64,000 nt of DNA. Origin: Solen grandis (Eukaryota; Mollusca; Bivalvia; Adapedonta; Solenidae). Shown here piece by piece: positions 1 through 11,042 of this stretch. The stretch's first letter is position 1. Each line of letters begins with the position of its first letter. Location: the NCBI GenBank assembly GCA_021229015.1, contig CM037783.1:1394725-1458724 (forward strand). Reading direction: 5' to 3'. The notes beneath the pieces were generated by a model. The model searched no databases and was not told where the DNA came from. It saw only the letters and a list, made by a program, of their open reading frames with translations. The position numbers were made by a program, and so were the translations under genes.

Positions 1-1138
1 GTGTGTGTACCACTTGTTGGTATCCCAAGAGATCCTGAATAATGGAGCATTCGGTATGGTATTTGGCTGTAGAGCGCATTGAAATATATTTTAGCAAAAG
101 AAGGACCGAAAGCCACTCAGGTTTTGACTCATTTAGAATTATTATTTCCTTTTAAGTTAATCCCTTTCGGCATTTTTTTTTTTTTGCTCGCGCCTGGGAA
201 GGCTATGAAATATCCTTGTCATCAACCTCGAACCTCACGACCTCCGAACTCACAGCCACATTTGTTGCGACTTGAACATGGTTGCATACATTCTTTTGCA
301 ACTGATACCGAGTTTGTAAATGGAAAGAGTGATCCCCGAATTTTAAAACAAATGTATATCATTATTTTGAAGAAAAAGTAGGAATCTACTAAATTTATTT
401 ATCAAAAGTAAAACAAATATAAAAATTAATCATGTCTATTTAGAATTCATTCTCTACCCTTTTAAAGCTGTGAAGATGCTAGCCTGGTTCCCGACTTACT
501 ATAATAGTATAAAAGCTAGACACGTGAATCAAGGAAATATTCTCACAACGATATTCAAACGAATATTTGCGTACAAAACCATTTTCGTTCTTCGTCGGAA
601 CCCACGGTCCATAGATTCTGTTTTCACTACCGTATTTGCTGTAGAAACTTTGTTTTCTTGAATATCAATCAGCTACTTGCTTACCAATAAAACCACGCGT
701 AGTACTTTATTTGAAAATGCTTCATTGAAGTTGCAATTTTAAAAGCTGACTCTTTGTGTCCGTGAGCCTGGCATTATCTTTACATTGTAGAATGAATTAA
801 GCTGACAATCGAAATCTCGCTCCGTTCCAATGGTCAAATGATCCTTGCTGTCAACGTACCAGGGATCCTCTGACATACCCAATAGATAAGTCATGAGTGC
901 GATTTTTTACCAATCAAATAACCCCCGGTTGAGTAGGAAGCAAAAAATATATTGAGCGAACGTGGGTTTCGACGTTGATACTTTATGGAAGAACCATAAC
1001 CATTATACATCTGGTTCCGCAGTTGAGCACATAGACTCTGCAAAAATAGTTATTTTTCTATCTATCCCTCACCCCACCCCTTTGGTATGTGTGTGTGTTT
1101 GACGGGAGGTTTGTTTGTTTATTTGTTGGGTTTAACGT
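1..1138. other. Intergenic DNA, no gene seen
   Basis: AT-rich sequence with only short open frames that lack splice signals in register, codon bias or any recognisable motif. Nothing supportable was found. Confidence 0.5.
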
Positions 1139-1402
1139 GCCAGCGACTGTATTTCAGTCACTTGGAGACGATGTCACACTGCAGTATCACGCCGTAGACA
1201 TGTGGCATGATACCACACGTGGTCACATTATCCTGACACCAGGCCAACCAGTCCTGCAACTACCCTTATATACTGAGAGCCAAGCAAGGGAGCTATAACA
1301 GTACCATTTTTTACGACTTTGGTATGTCGCTGCCGGGGATCGAACCCACGACCTCCCGCACCCACGGCGGACGCTCTAACCACTCGGCCACCGGTGGCGG
1401 TT
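1139..1402 (-). repeat. tRNA-derived SINE, best-preserved copy
   Basis: On the minus strand it starts with a tRNA-like head: GGTGGCCGAGTGGTTAGAGC resembles an A box with its D-arm, and GTGGGTTCGATCCC is a good B box. A body follows that reads CATACCAAAGTCGTAAAA, then GCTCCCTTGCTTGGCTCTCA, then a tail with CATGCCACATGTCTACGGCG. Related copies or fragments lie at 13851-14062, 25597-25745, 27345-27585, 40858-40935, 45979-46222 and 50873-51050. The internal promoter boxes imply RNA polymerase III transcription. Exact family name not assigned. Confidence 0.8.
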
Positions 1403-1772
1403 TGACGTGAGGTACACACCGTGTTGTTAGCAGTGAAGAATAAAGTAGGAGAATGGATAACAGTTCTTCGTATAAATGTGTTTTGGATTTTGGTGTTTAG
1501 CTGACTTGTTAATAATTAGAGTTGCAGGAAAACGTATCATTTGACCTTAGCAACTCTCGAGATAGATTAGTTGAAAAGCTGGGTTTAGAACTACATTTGT
1601 ACATATATCTATTTCATGTAAACCCTGCCGACAGACGCTCAGTGCCTAACTTTATTGTGCTAAAATAATTGTTCATATTTTTTGTAAGATTGTTATTTTT
1701 TGTTTTGTCTACAAGATGGTAATTAATAAGTAGTCGTGTTTTATTGAATTGCCTCCCTTTATTTTTTTACCT
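1403..1772. other. Intergenic DNA, nothing recognised
   Basis: AT-rich, no open frame of note and no repeat found by eye. Confidence 0.4.
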
Positions 1773-1834
1773 GGTTGAAGATATAAATCTTCCTCGGAAA
1801 ATCCACGAGAAAACGCGGAAAAACGCGAAAAATT

Positions 1835-2085
1835 TCCGTAATTTCCGGCGGTTGTAAAATGCTTCACAAATGCATTATTCTTGTTCTGACCACTTTTTTT
1901 TCATTCTTATTAAATGAATACAAGACATTATACTTTTTCTATGTCTATAATCATTCCTAATTTTATGTGTTTTACAAATATGTGCGACTGAAAAGTGTCT
2001 ATTTTCTAGAAATGTAAAATGTCCGTATTTTCTGATTTTCCGGAGTTTGTAAGATGATTCACAAAAACATTATTCTTTAAAATAC
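1835..2085. repeat. Degenerate direct repeat
   Basis: A motif of about 50 bp containing TTTCCGG, then GTTTGTAA or GTTGTAAAATG, then TTCACAAA and CATTATTCTT, occurs near 1838-1885 and again near 2025-2080. The spacing is about 185 bp. It looks like two diverged units of a longer repeat. No coding capacity. Confidence 0.5.
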
Positions 2086-2281
2086 TGTGAATGTAAGAGT
2101 GGCGGTTAACGACTGTGTTCACGCAAGGTTAAAGCGGGTTTATAACATTGGATTTACTGACATCGCTTGAAAATTTTATCATCGTTTATTATATTTACTT
2201 TGATAAGCAAAGGAAATGCGACATCATCATTAAATCCTCTGTTCTCTCAGCGCTATCAGCGCTTTGATTCATAAGGCTAGG

Positions 2282-2283
<2 letters not shown>

Positions 2284-2318
<35 letters not shown>
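2284..2318. repeat. (AC)n microsatellite
   Basis: About 16 consecutive CA dinucleotides. Open frames on either strand here are generated by the repeat. Confidence 0.95.
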
Positions 2319-2320
<2 letters not shown>

Positions 2321-2713
2321 ACTGATACATGCATTACTCAGAAAGAATGTCAGACAGACAGACAATATATTAAGTCCCAACGTGTACAAGACTACACATA
2401 TAACATTACTGCATATGGTCACACAAACACACCCACTCTCACTCTCTCGCACATAGAGAATACAATGGGGTATACTCATTCAAAACAGTTTAATATGTTT
2501 GCAAAGAAGTGGTAGCAAGTGCATATATATCTTCAGTTAAAACTTATAATACATTAAGGACAAACTAAGCTGGATTGTACATTCAAAATCCTATTTCCTG
2601 TTTTCGTATTTCATTGTAGGTTTTGCAAACACAAATACGCTCGTAAAATGAAACTCATATTCAATGTCTCTTTTCTCACAACTAAGTAAGTCTGAACATA
2701 AAGCGAAATCTTA

Positions 2714-2996
2714 ACAGAGCTCGGATAAAAACAAAATACATTTTTTTTAAATGTGATCGAATGGTTGACAATGTGCTGGAGCCATCGGCAATGCGAGAGA
2801 ACCCTCGCAAATGTGATCGAGTCAACACCATCATTCAATAAGTATTGATATTGTGGAATTATACCGATTAATATTCATGTATAGACTAAATTACATAAAT
2901 GATAAAGACTTACTTCACATTGCCGACGGCTCCAGCACCTTGTCGATGGCTCGATTACATTTGAAAAAATGTATTTTGTTTTTAACCGAGCTCTGT
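2714..2996. repeat. Foldback (inverted-repeat) element
   Basis: The left arm, about 2714-2793, is nearly the reverse complement of the right arm, about 2918-2996. Both contain ACAGAGCTCGG, AAAAACAAAATACATTTTTT, GTGCTGGAGCC and TCGGCAATG. The ~80-bp arms flank a spacer of about 125 bp, so a transcript could form a long hairpin. It is non-coding and resembles a foldback MITE. Confidence 0.75.
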
Positions 2997-3364
2997 GAAT
3001 ATTTTTTGTGTTGAGCCAAAGGAGAGGTTGGGACAATGTTACAAGCACGATTAAGTGGGCCAGCATCTACTTCACGGTAGAGAAATCACTCAAGATGTGT
3101 CTCCTCGTAAAAGAAAACACACGAGTTGATATTTTGTAAAAGTTCTAGCAACGTCATTTTGGGGTATTTCTTATCGAAATTGCATCCAAAGTGATGAGAA
3201 CAATGTTCTACGTGGCATGACATTCTTCGATTTTTGAAAAACAAGCATGTTCTGGGTCGAGGGCTCTAAAACGGAAGTATCGATGGCTCCTATTTAAACA
3301 GATCACCAAAATGTGAAAGAGCCACCGTTTAGTAGGGGTGATGATTGAATAAGGCAAAAAAAAA

Positions 3365-5085
3365 TGACTTGCTTCCGCTACCGGCTCTGAAAAAAAAAAC
3401 AGGGTCGGTAGGTAGGGATTTCTTTTTTTTTTTTTTTTTTTTAAGAAACATGATTTTCAGTATTTTTTTTAAAGCTTTCCATGTGTATGAATGCAATAAG
3501 TGACATTTTATGTAATTTCACACAAGATTGTATGTTAATATGACCATAAGATGCTATAAAATCTAGAAATTAATATAAATGACTTTATTTCAGTAGATAT
3601 CCCACATTGAGTAGACGGCTAAATAGACACTGGACAATAGGCTGTCACGAAAGACAGCAATGTCAGAGCACTTTAAGGTCTGGCTTGATGAACAAGTATT
3701 TTTGATGTGAAATAGTTATATAAATTATAGGTATCTGAAATTAAAAAGGGTGACATCCAATACAATTTATTTCAGAATTTATACATTTCTGTTTCCTCAT
3801 ATTCTGTTGTCAGATTAATGTATTGTTGAAACTTCTAGTTGTTAACAATTTCAACTTTAGACATTATGAAGCTAGAAAATAAGATTGAAATTAAATTGCT
3901 TTGTATAGAATTATATATTTTTGTGATGTCAGATTGTTTTTGAAATAAAAATTTTCAGGGTTCAATTTTTTTTTCAGCCAGGAATCCTGTCGGGACATCA
4001 TGCTTTTCAAATCAGAAGTCTCTACTTAAATAAGAAGTCCCTTAAATTGTTTTTAATTTAAATTTAATTCAGTAAAAGATTGTTGGGATATTTAAAACAA
4101 TATTAAAGTGCACTTCTAATAAACTTTATATTAGATTAAATGGAAGTTTGTAATACTTTAAGTTTAAATGAAAATAATATATTATATGTTATTTAATTTT
4201 TAAAAAAGTTTGTCTAATTTCCCCACCCACTTTATAATCATATTATTGTAAGTACAACGTCAGTCTTAATTTCAAATAATGTTATCAAATCAGTATTTCA
4301 TTTTAAACATTCAAGTTTTAAAACATTACCAAAGCTTTAAGAACATATTATTGCTGTAAACAATATTTATCAGTTGATGCTTTTTTCTACGATCATACCG
4401 GAAGTAAACAAAATTATATTTAAATAGCTTTTCACTTAAAACCACCAATTGTTGAATCAGTTTTAAATACTACAAATATTTGTGCCAATTAGGCTATTCA
4501 TTTCATATTCATAAACAGACCCGCAAAATCAAATTTTACTTTCACTTTGAAATTAACTTGAGCCGTGAACATTATTTGTAGGTTTGTATTCACACATTTC
4601 CTCTTAATTCAGTCATCAACAATGACAATGGTGCTTGCTGTTATTTTTTTCCCCAATGATTTGTTAGAGTAATGTTATTGATCCAGGTGGAATTCATGTT
4701 GAAGAAAAAAATATGGTCGGTGGCAAAAAAAAAAAAAAAAAAAAAAAAAAAGGTTTTTATTTCCGGTTTCAATTTTTGAAAGATTACGATGTGTATTGAC
4801 AAATTATACGTCACACAACAATTGATTTCATTTAATAATTATGTTTTCTCTTGAAAAATCAAGAGTCTCAACGGAAGGAATCCCTTGCCAAGTGTTGGTG
4901 TAATCGCGGGAATGCGTTCGTGTCGAACAATTACAGCTAAGATACGGAAAGGACCGAAAATACCCGAAATGAAATGGCGACTGTCGAAGAGATTTTAATC
5001 TTTTATCAAAATTTTGGCAAAAAAAAAGATGAGGGTCGGCGGCAAAAAATAGGGTCGGTCGGGGTAGCGGAAACAAGCTATATTT
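3365..5085. mobile_element. Possible 1.7-kb non-autonomous TIR element
   Basis: The left edge reads CTTGCTTCCGCTACC near 3370 and the right edge reads GGTAGCGGAAACAAG near 5064, an inverted pair with one mismatch. GGGTCGG motifs follow inside both ends, and poly-A or poly-T tracts occur inside (3420-3443, 4725-4751). No transposase frame is visible. The very AT-rich interior may include unrelated DNA, and the short TIR makes this tentative. Confidence 0.4.
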
Positions 5086-5238
5086 TTTTTAGCCCTAAGT
5101 TGGAACAAGTTCTAAACTCATCTAAGAGGGAGTTCCACAACACAGGGGCAGCATACCTGAATCAATGACTGCTTACCAGAGGTTGATGTATTTATTCTTG
5201 GAACCTGTAATAAACTATCTGAGTATCTAAAATGTAGA

Positions 5239-5266
5239 TTATTTTTTTTTTTTTTTTTTTTTTATT
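5239..5266. repeat. Poly-T tract
   Basis: A run of about 23 T flanked by a short A and further T. It lies at the downstream end of the minus-strand LINE relic, so it could be its poly-A tail. Confidence 0.7.
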
Positions 5267-5279
5267 TTTACTAAACCTG

Positions 5280-6400
5280 TGAGAACCTCAGAACAACTTG
5301 TGCGAGTCCGTTAAAAAATTTTGAATAATGCAATGGCCATTGTGCGCATTCTTCTTATATTCAGAAATGAAAAAATTGACTTTTTGTAACAAAATATGAC
5401 AAGGACATGAATAATCATCATAAACAAATCTTGTTGTTTTTCTTGGGGTTTGTTTCCATTTTCTTAGAATTGGTTTCGGAGCAGAAATGCCAGGTCATAG
5501 GACAAAAATTAGTTTGATAATATAAAGGTTTAGATGACCTATTCTTTTCAGGATGTTTAATTGCCTACCAGCTTTCTTACATATATTACCAATATGATTT
5601 TTCAAAATTTAGGTCCTAGTCAATGGCAATGCCAAAAGGTTTAACAGTTTCATCACAAGTGATGCTGCTGTTGCCCATTTGGAAAACTGGCCTTTTAATA
5701 AATGATTACTTTTTTTTTGTCTACTGATATAGCCTGGAAATTGTCTGGGCCGGTTAGCTTGCATTTTGTTGATTTTAATCCAAGCAATAGAGGAGTTACC
5801 GGCACTTTCATTTTGTAAGACTTTGATAACTTCATCAATATCTGGCAAATGGAAAGATAAGGTGTTGTCATCAGCATAATTATATAATGATCTGTTTTGA
5901 ATAAATAGAATATGCCATTTATAAAAATATTGAATATTATAAGAGGTTCAAGAATAAAACCTTGAGGAACATCTTTACCTATACCAGCCCATGAACTTAC
6001 AATATTACCAATTTTAATTTGTTGTTTTGTATTTGAGAGATAAGACTGTAGGAGGCTAGTGGCCGACTCTGATAATCCATATCTCCTCAATTTTAATAAC
6101 AAAATTTCATATGGCAAACAATCAAATGCTTTAGACAGATTCATTTAGATCGAATAGCCGCAATTAATATGTTCATTATTATCAAGAGCCTTCCTCCAGT
6201 CCTCCAACAATCTTAATAATGTAGTTTGGCACCCATAGCCTTTTCTGAAGGCATATAAAAAATTGTCAAAAATATTTTCAAAATAAGCAGTATGTTGATC
6301 AGAAAGTACTTTTTTCAAAAACCTTTGATGGAATAGGTAATATGCTTGTTGGTCTGTAATTTGTTTTAAGTAAAGCATTATAATTTTTAAAAAGGAGTGA
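5280..6400 (-). pseudogene. Relic of a non-LTR retrotransposon reverse transcriptase
   Basis: Minus-strand frames give successive RT motifs: GYGCQTTLLRLLEDWR, then DxSKAFDCLP (motif A region, with N replacing D), then a VPQG(F/S)ILEPL motif (usually VPQGSILGPL). The catalytic YADD box is disrupted by a frameshift near 5860-5880 and continues in another frame as LPDIDEVIKVLQNESAG. Below 5610 another shift leads to GNICKKAGRQLNILKRIGH and then TNFCPMTWHFC, which corresponds to the downstream SNFxYCPLxWHFC region. At least three frame changes and an internal stop near 6144 show it is dead. The poly-T at 5239-5266 may be the reverse-complemented tail. Confidence 0.85.
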
Positions 6401-7011
6401 CCTGAGCTTGTTTTAGATTATCTGAAAAACAGCAAATAAACACGAAATTTTGTTCTGTAAACCATTTTAAATGGGCTTCATGCGCGGACCCAGAGGGGGC
6501 TAGGGTGTCATGCTTAGTATTACATAGGCTACATAGAGTGGTCAGAATAGATATACGTTAAACAAATGATCTTACTTTATATATATTTAAAAAAAAAACG
6601 TAAATAAACTGTTGAACTGATTTGTCAATATTTCATATATGAACTTTAACTTATCATATCGTTCCACTAAGAAAATTATCAGAAAATTAAGTGTTATGTA
6701 ATATTTTATATATAAATATAGCACGAAGCTACATTAACGTATTCACATCTCTGAATACAGTATAGTTATTTAGACTGCTCGGACACGTTACATAACAGCA
6801 TAATGTTATTATAGGTAGCTGGTTGTTCCTACATGTTTAATGATTTTGACAATTTTACAGTGATATTATTTTGACTTGTGGAGCGAGCTCACGTTAGTCT
6901 TTTTTAACTCATTTTCTTCGCTTTCGATAGTAAGGTTTATTTAATGCGATTTCTGCTAGTTTCTTTAACAGCTCTCTGATTCGAAGGTAAAAACAGTTGA
7001 TTATTTTGAAA
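6401..7011. other. Upstream region of DNAJC8
   Basis: No coding sequence. The last ~130 bp before the DNAJC8 start codon contain several CG dinucleotides, unlike the AT-rich surroundings, and probably hold the promoter and 5' UTR. No TATA box can be assigned with confidence. Confidence 0.4.
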
Positions 7012-10000
7012 ATGGCGTCCTCGGGCGAAAATACAGAAGCGACATCCTCAAATTTTATTTCTGATGGCAATGAGCAAAAGTCATCAGAACAAGCCTTTGA
7101 TGAATTTTACACAGAGGTTAGTTCAATTTATGTTTATTATGACAGGGAGTGATTATATCGCTTGAAAGAAGTATAAAAAAATTAAAATCCTGGCAGAATC
7201 CCGTTGTGTGTATGAAGAGCTACGGTATGCATTAATTTTAACCGGATATTAATCCTTTCATATAGGCTATTGTGTTGTAAACACATAGCTGCAACTCCTA
7301 ACTACTTATCAAAATAATAGCCAATGGCTAATTTGTGGTGGAAAGTAAGGCAAACATAAATGTTGTTGACAATACTGTGAATACATGTATATTGTTATTT
7401 CATATATGGCCCAAGAAGTGCACTCTGTACATAGGTGTCCATCATATCTATGTAATTTCATTTGAGATTTGAGTGTCATCTGACATTCTTTCTCGGTCAC
7501 GTTGCGACCTGGGTAAAGATATGCATATGGAACAGAATTAGGGCAAAAAAATACATCTGGCCTTCTGACATGTTTATTGCTTCATTTGTCTAAGTGACAA
7601 GCATCATTTTGACAAAAACAATACTTGTTTGAGTTTGTCTGCTTATTTGTTTTTTACATTAAACATTCAGTAATCGTACATATCTCAATAAAGTCATGAA
7701 AAGACATCTGCTTTTATTTCCAATTTATCACCTTATAGCTGTGCAGTCTAGTTTGCAGTCGATTTTCATCTGTTTTAACAAATCGATGAATGACGCATGT
7801 AGCTAAGCAAAATAACAAATGTACGCAAGCCGAACGACAAATGCATTATATATAATACTTACCAAGGCTTTTTCTCAGTGCAGGCCAAACACTTTAGATA
7901 TTAACATGAGCTCAGGCTCACAAAGATGAATGTAAATAGTGAATGTTATGCAAAATTTTATATATGAGCACATCTCTGCAATCGACATTCTTATTTTAGT
8001 TTTATATCAGGTCCAGACTCACCAAAGGCGAGAGCTTATGGGACTCAGGTAACCCCCAACCCACAGCTGGCCTGATCTTAGTGACATACAGTTTTCTAGG
8101 TGACTGAAATTGCCTTGATTGGGTAAATGTTTGTGGTCAGTTGTGGAAATCATCATCGTGAGCTCCGTACTGACATAAAGTTAGCCAAATGACCAGTTAC
8201 CCAGGCAGACCCCTGCTAAGAGAGCATCCGATCTTCTCTGTCACCTTGGCAATGGCATTGTGTCTGCTTTAATCTGAATCAGTCAAACGCTTTTAGTTTT
8301 ACTGAGTATACTTGTCAACGATGTCAATTAATGCACTGAGAGCGATAAGCAGGGCTCTCCTTTGACCCGAGCTCCCTGGTTTTGACCCGGGAGATTTCTC
8401 AATGACGCTTATTTGACCCGGGGTAAAATTGTACCAAGCGTCATTTTGACCCGGGGCAATAACAGCTGGTGCGTCAATACCACCGGATCAGTCGATCATA
8501 AAAGTACCGCCTCAAACAGATTACGTGATCAGTAAGTGCAACTGACCCCCCATTGACTCGCTATCACTGTCAGTTACTCTAATTAGCCTAATAAATTCTC
8601 GTATTGCTTCGGCAATCTTCGTATACACCACTGAATGTAATCGCCGATTGCGTAACCAACCTAATTACTAATTTCCGTATTGCGTTGGCAATCTTCGTGA
8701 ATTCTGTTAGCTTCTGTACACGAGGTTGCTGGATCCCGTTTTTACGACGTGAGAAAGATTAAAGGCAAGGAACCATGACAAAATGTGTTTACTTCCTATG
8801 GCTGTTACTCAGGTTAATTACCAATCGGAATCGGCTGAAATTTTTATTGTTTGATAATAACAAATAGTTTAATGGCAGTACTTTAACATTGCTGGTTTAA
8901 ATGAAAGGTGTGATGATTGTAACAAATAGGTATGATTAGTCTGTCAACTGAAAATATTAGACCAAAACCGAAAGTAGATCAACTCTTTACATTGCTGGTT
9001 TAAATGAAAGGTGTGATGATTGTAACAAATAGGTATGATGTGTCTGTCAACTGAAAATATTAGACCAAAACCGAAAGTAGATCGACTCTTACAGAATCAA
9101 ACGAGGTTTAAAAAAAACCCAAAAAAACATAATGATGAAGGTAAGTAAAACTTTTATTTTTCCTTAGCCATCTTTCTGTATTGAATAACTGATAATGATT
9201 TGAGCAATTACGTTTTAATATGCCTGGATATTTATCTATGTAATTTTGAATGTTATTGGTCAGATTTTTTTTTTTTTTTGATTCTTGAAAATTTGCCATT
9301 ACCAAATCATCTTTTGTTTTCTACTTTAAACATAAAAAATATTGCAGCTGTCATTTTCTTTCCACATTAAGGGAATAACTTTTTCACCATTTTTTAAAAA
9401 AATAAAACCTAGATTTTCTAGAATTTATAAATTAAATTATTCTGTTTACATTTGAAATTGACAAGAGTTTATTATGATGACTTGGACTATTCCATGATAA
9501 AAATGCAGCTTCCCAATGTGACTACACTTCTAAGTAATGGAACAGATTATAATTTTTATTTTCATTTATTTTTTGGTTGACTATTTTCAGGAGTTCCAGT
9601 CACATGCTTTGTGTTTCATTGTGACAAATAATCTGTCATTGATGGCCCAGAATGAACTCATCACCATTCAGCAGGAGAAAGGGGGCTACCTTCCTAGAGA
9701 AGAAATTATCAGCATACGCCGTTGTCCAGATATTTATTATATTGTTGTGTTTCGTATGCAATATTATAGAAATAAATTTAATTTTCATTTTGTTTTGTTT
9801 TGATTTAAAACAGGATTACTTTTAATCAGAACACTTATTGCAAATAATATGTACATACAATAAACAAGTATACATTACATACAAACTTTGTTAATCTAAA
9901 CATGTATATCGCTACATGTAAAATTTGTGACACATTATGATCTAAGCAAAATATTGTAAATTTTCTTTGACTCTTAAGAATTTGTTTTTGACTCTTGAAA

Positions 10001-11011
10001 ATTTGGCCCCAAGAGTCAATGACTCTTGGGTTTCAAAGACTATGGAGAGCCCTGGATAAGTATAATTAAGTCGCATTTATTACATCATATACATGTTCAT
10101 GTATTTAGGTAAAATATCAAACGAGGATCATATCAATCCCAATAATATGAACGCGCTTTAAACTGCCGCAGTGCGTAAACACGGTCGTAACAAGAAAAGT
10201 CCTAACATTTATTTTATGGACGGCTTAAGTGCTCTTCCTCTCTTTCACTCTTACAGATTATAAGATAATCATAAATGTATATCAAATTAAAATAATAAAT
10301 TCACAATAATAGATACCTCTGTAAATGAAATTTGATAAAATATAACCCAATTATCATGAATAATGCTACTTTGAATAGGTTCCAAAAATATAATGTAAAT
10401 AAATTACTGTATTGTGCAAAGAAAATAATAACCTTATCACTTACTTTAATGTTCATATATACTTTTTTTATTTTCATTTTATTTAATTATTAATGAGATT
10501 TAATATACTGACTAAAAGCCCCTATCTGGATCAGAACTCACAACCTAACTTTTCAGCCAGTGCAATAAAATTCGTATTAATCATATAATTAATGGCAGTG
10601 CTATAAATCATACAGAAAAAATATTTTCACGGATCTATATAATGGTGTTGATCCCTGGTGGCTACCAACCATTGTTTTGTATGCAAAACTGCCCACCTGA
10701 TACAACAATCTACAAGCAGAGTTGTCATTAAAGCATCTTGGCCCAATGGCCAATGACAAGAGGGTCTTGGGTCAAGAATCGTGTTTAAACTGAAAAAAAT
10801 GTACATTGAAATTGATTGAAGGGATAAAGAACATAAAAATGAAGCAAAATAATAAAAAAAATACACTGATGCAAAAATGTCAATGCCAAGCAATAAAACT
10901 ATTTAGCCCAATGCTTAGATTTCAATATATAAATTATATATCTAACTTAGAAAAAATCTACCATAATTCCCTCAGATGCCCCTCAGAATGTATCTCCGTC
11001 CTCCTAGAATA

Positions 11012-11042
<31 letters not shown>

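Larger units (their letters stand above)
8351..10054. mobile_element. Non-autonomous hAT-like DNA transposon in DNAJC8 intron 1
   Basis: Termini are CAGGGCTCTCC (8351-8361) and its exact reverse complement GGAGAGCCCTG (10044-10054). The flanks GATAAG (before) and GATAAG (after) fit an imperfect 8-bp target duplication as used by hAT elements. Just inside the left end are repeated TTGACCCG motifs; just inside the right end are AAGAGTCA/TGACTCTT motifs. No transposase domain is recognised. It holds a 103-bp tandem duplication and an unexplained open frame at 9588-9803. Confidence 0.7.

Noticed and set aside
79..381. 100-aa open frame
   Set aside because: Low-complexity composition, no motif, no splice partner; expected by chance in AT-rich DNA of this length.
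2195..2515. Overlapping open frames on both strands
   Set aside because: Created by the (AC)n microsatellite.
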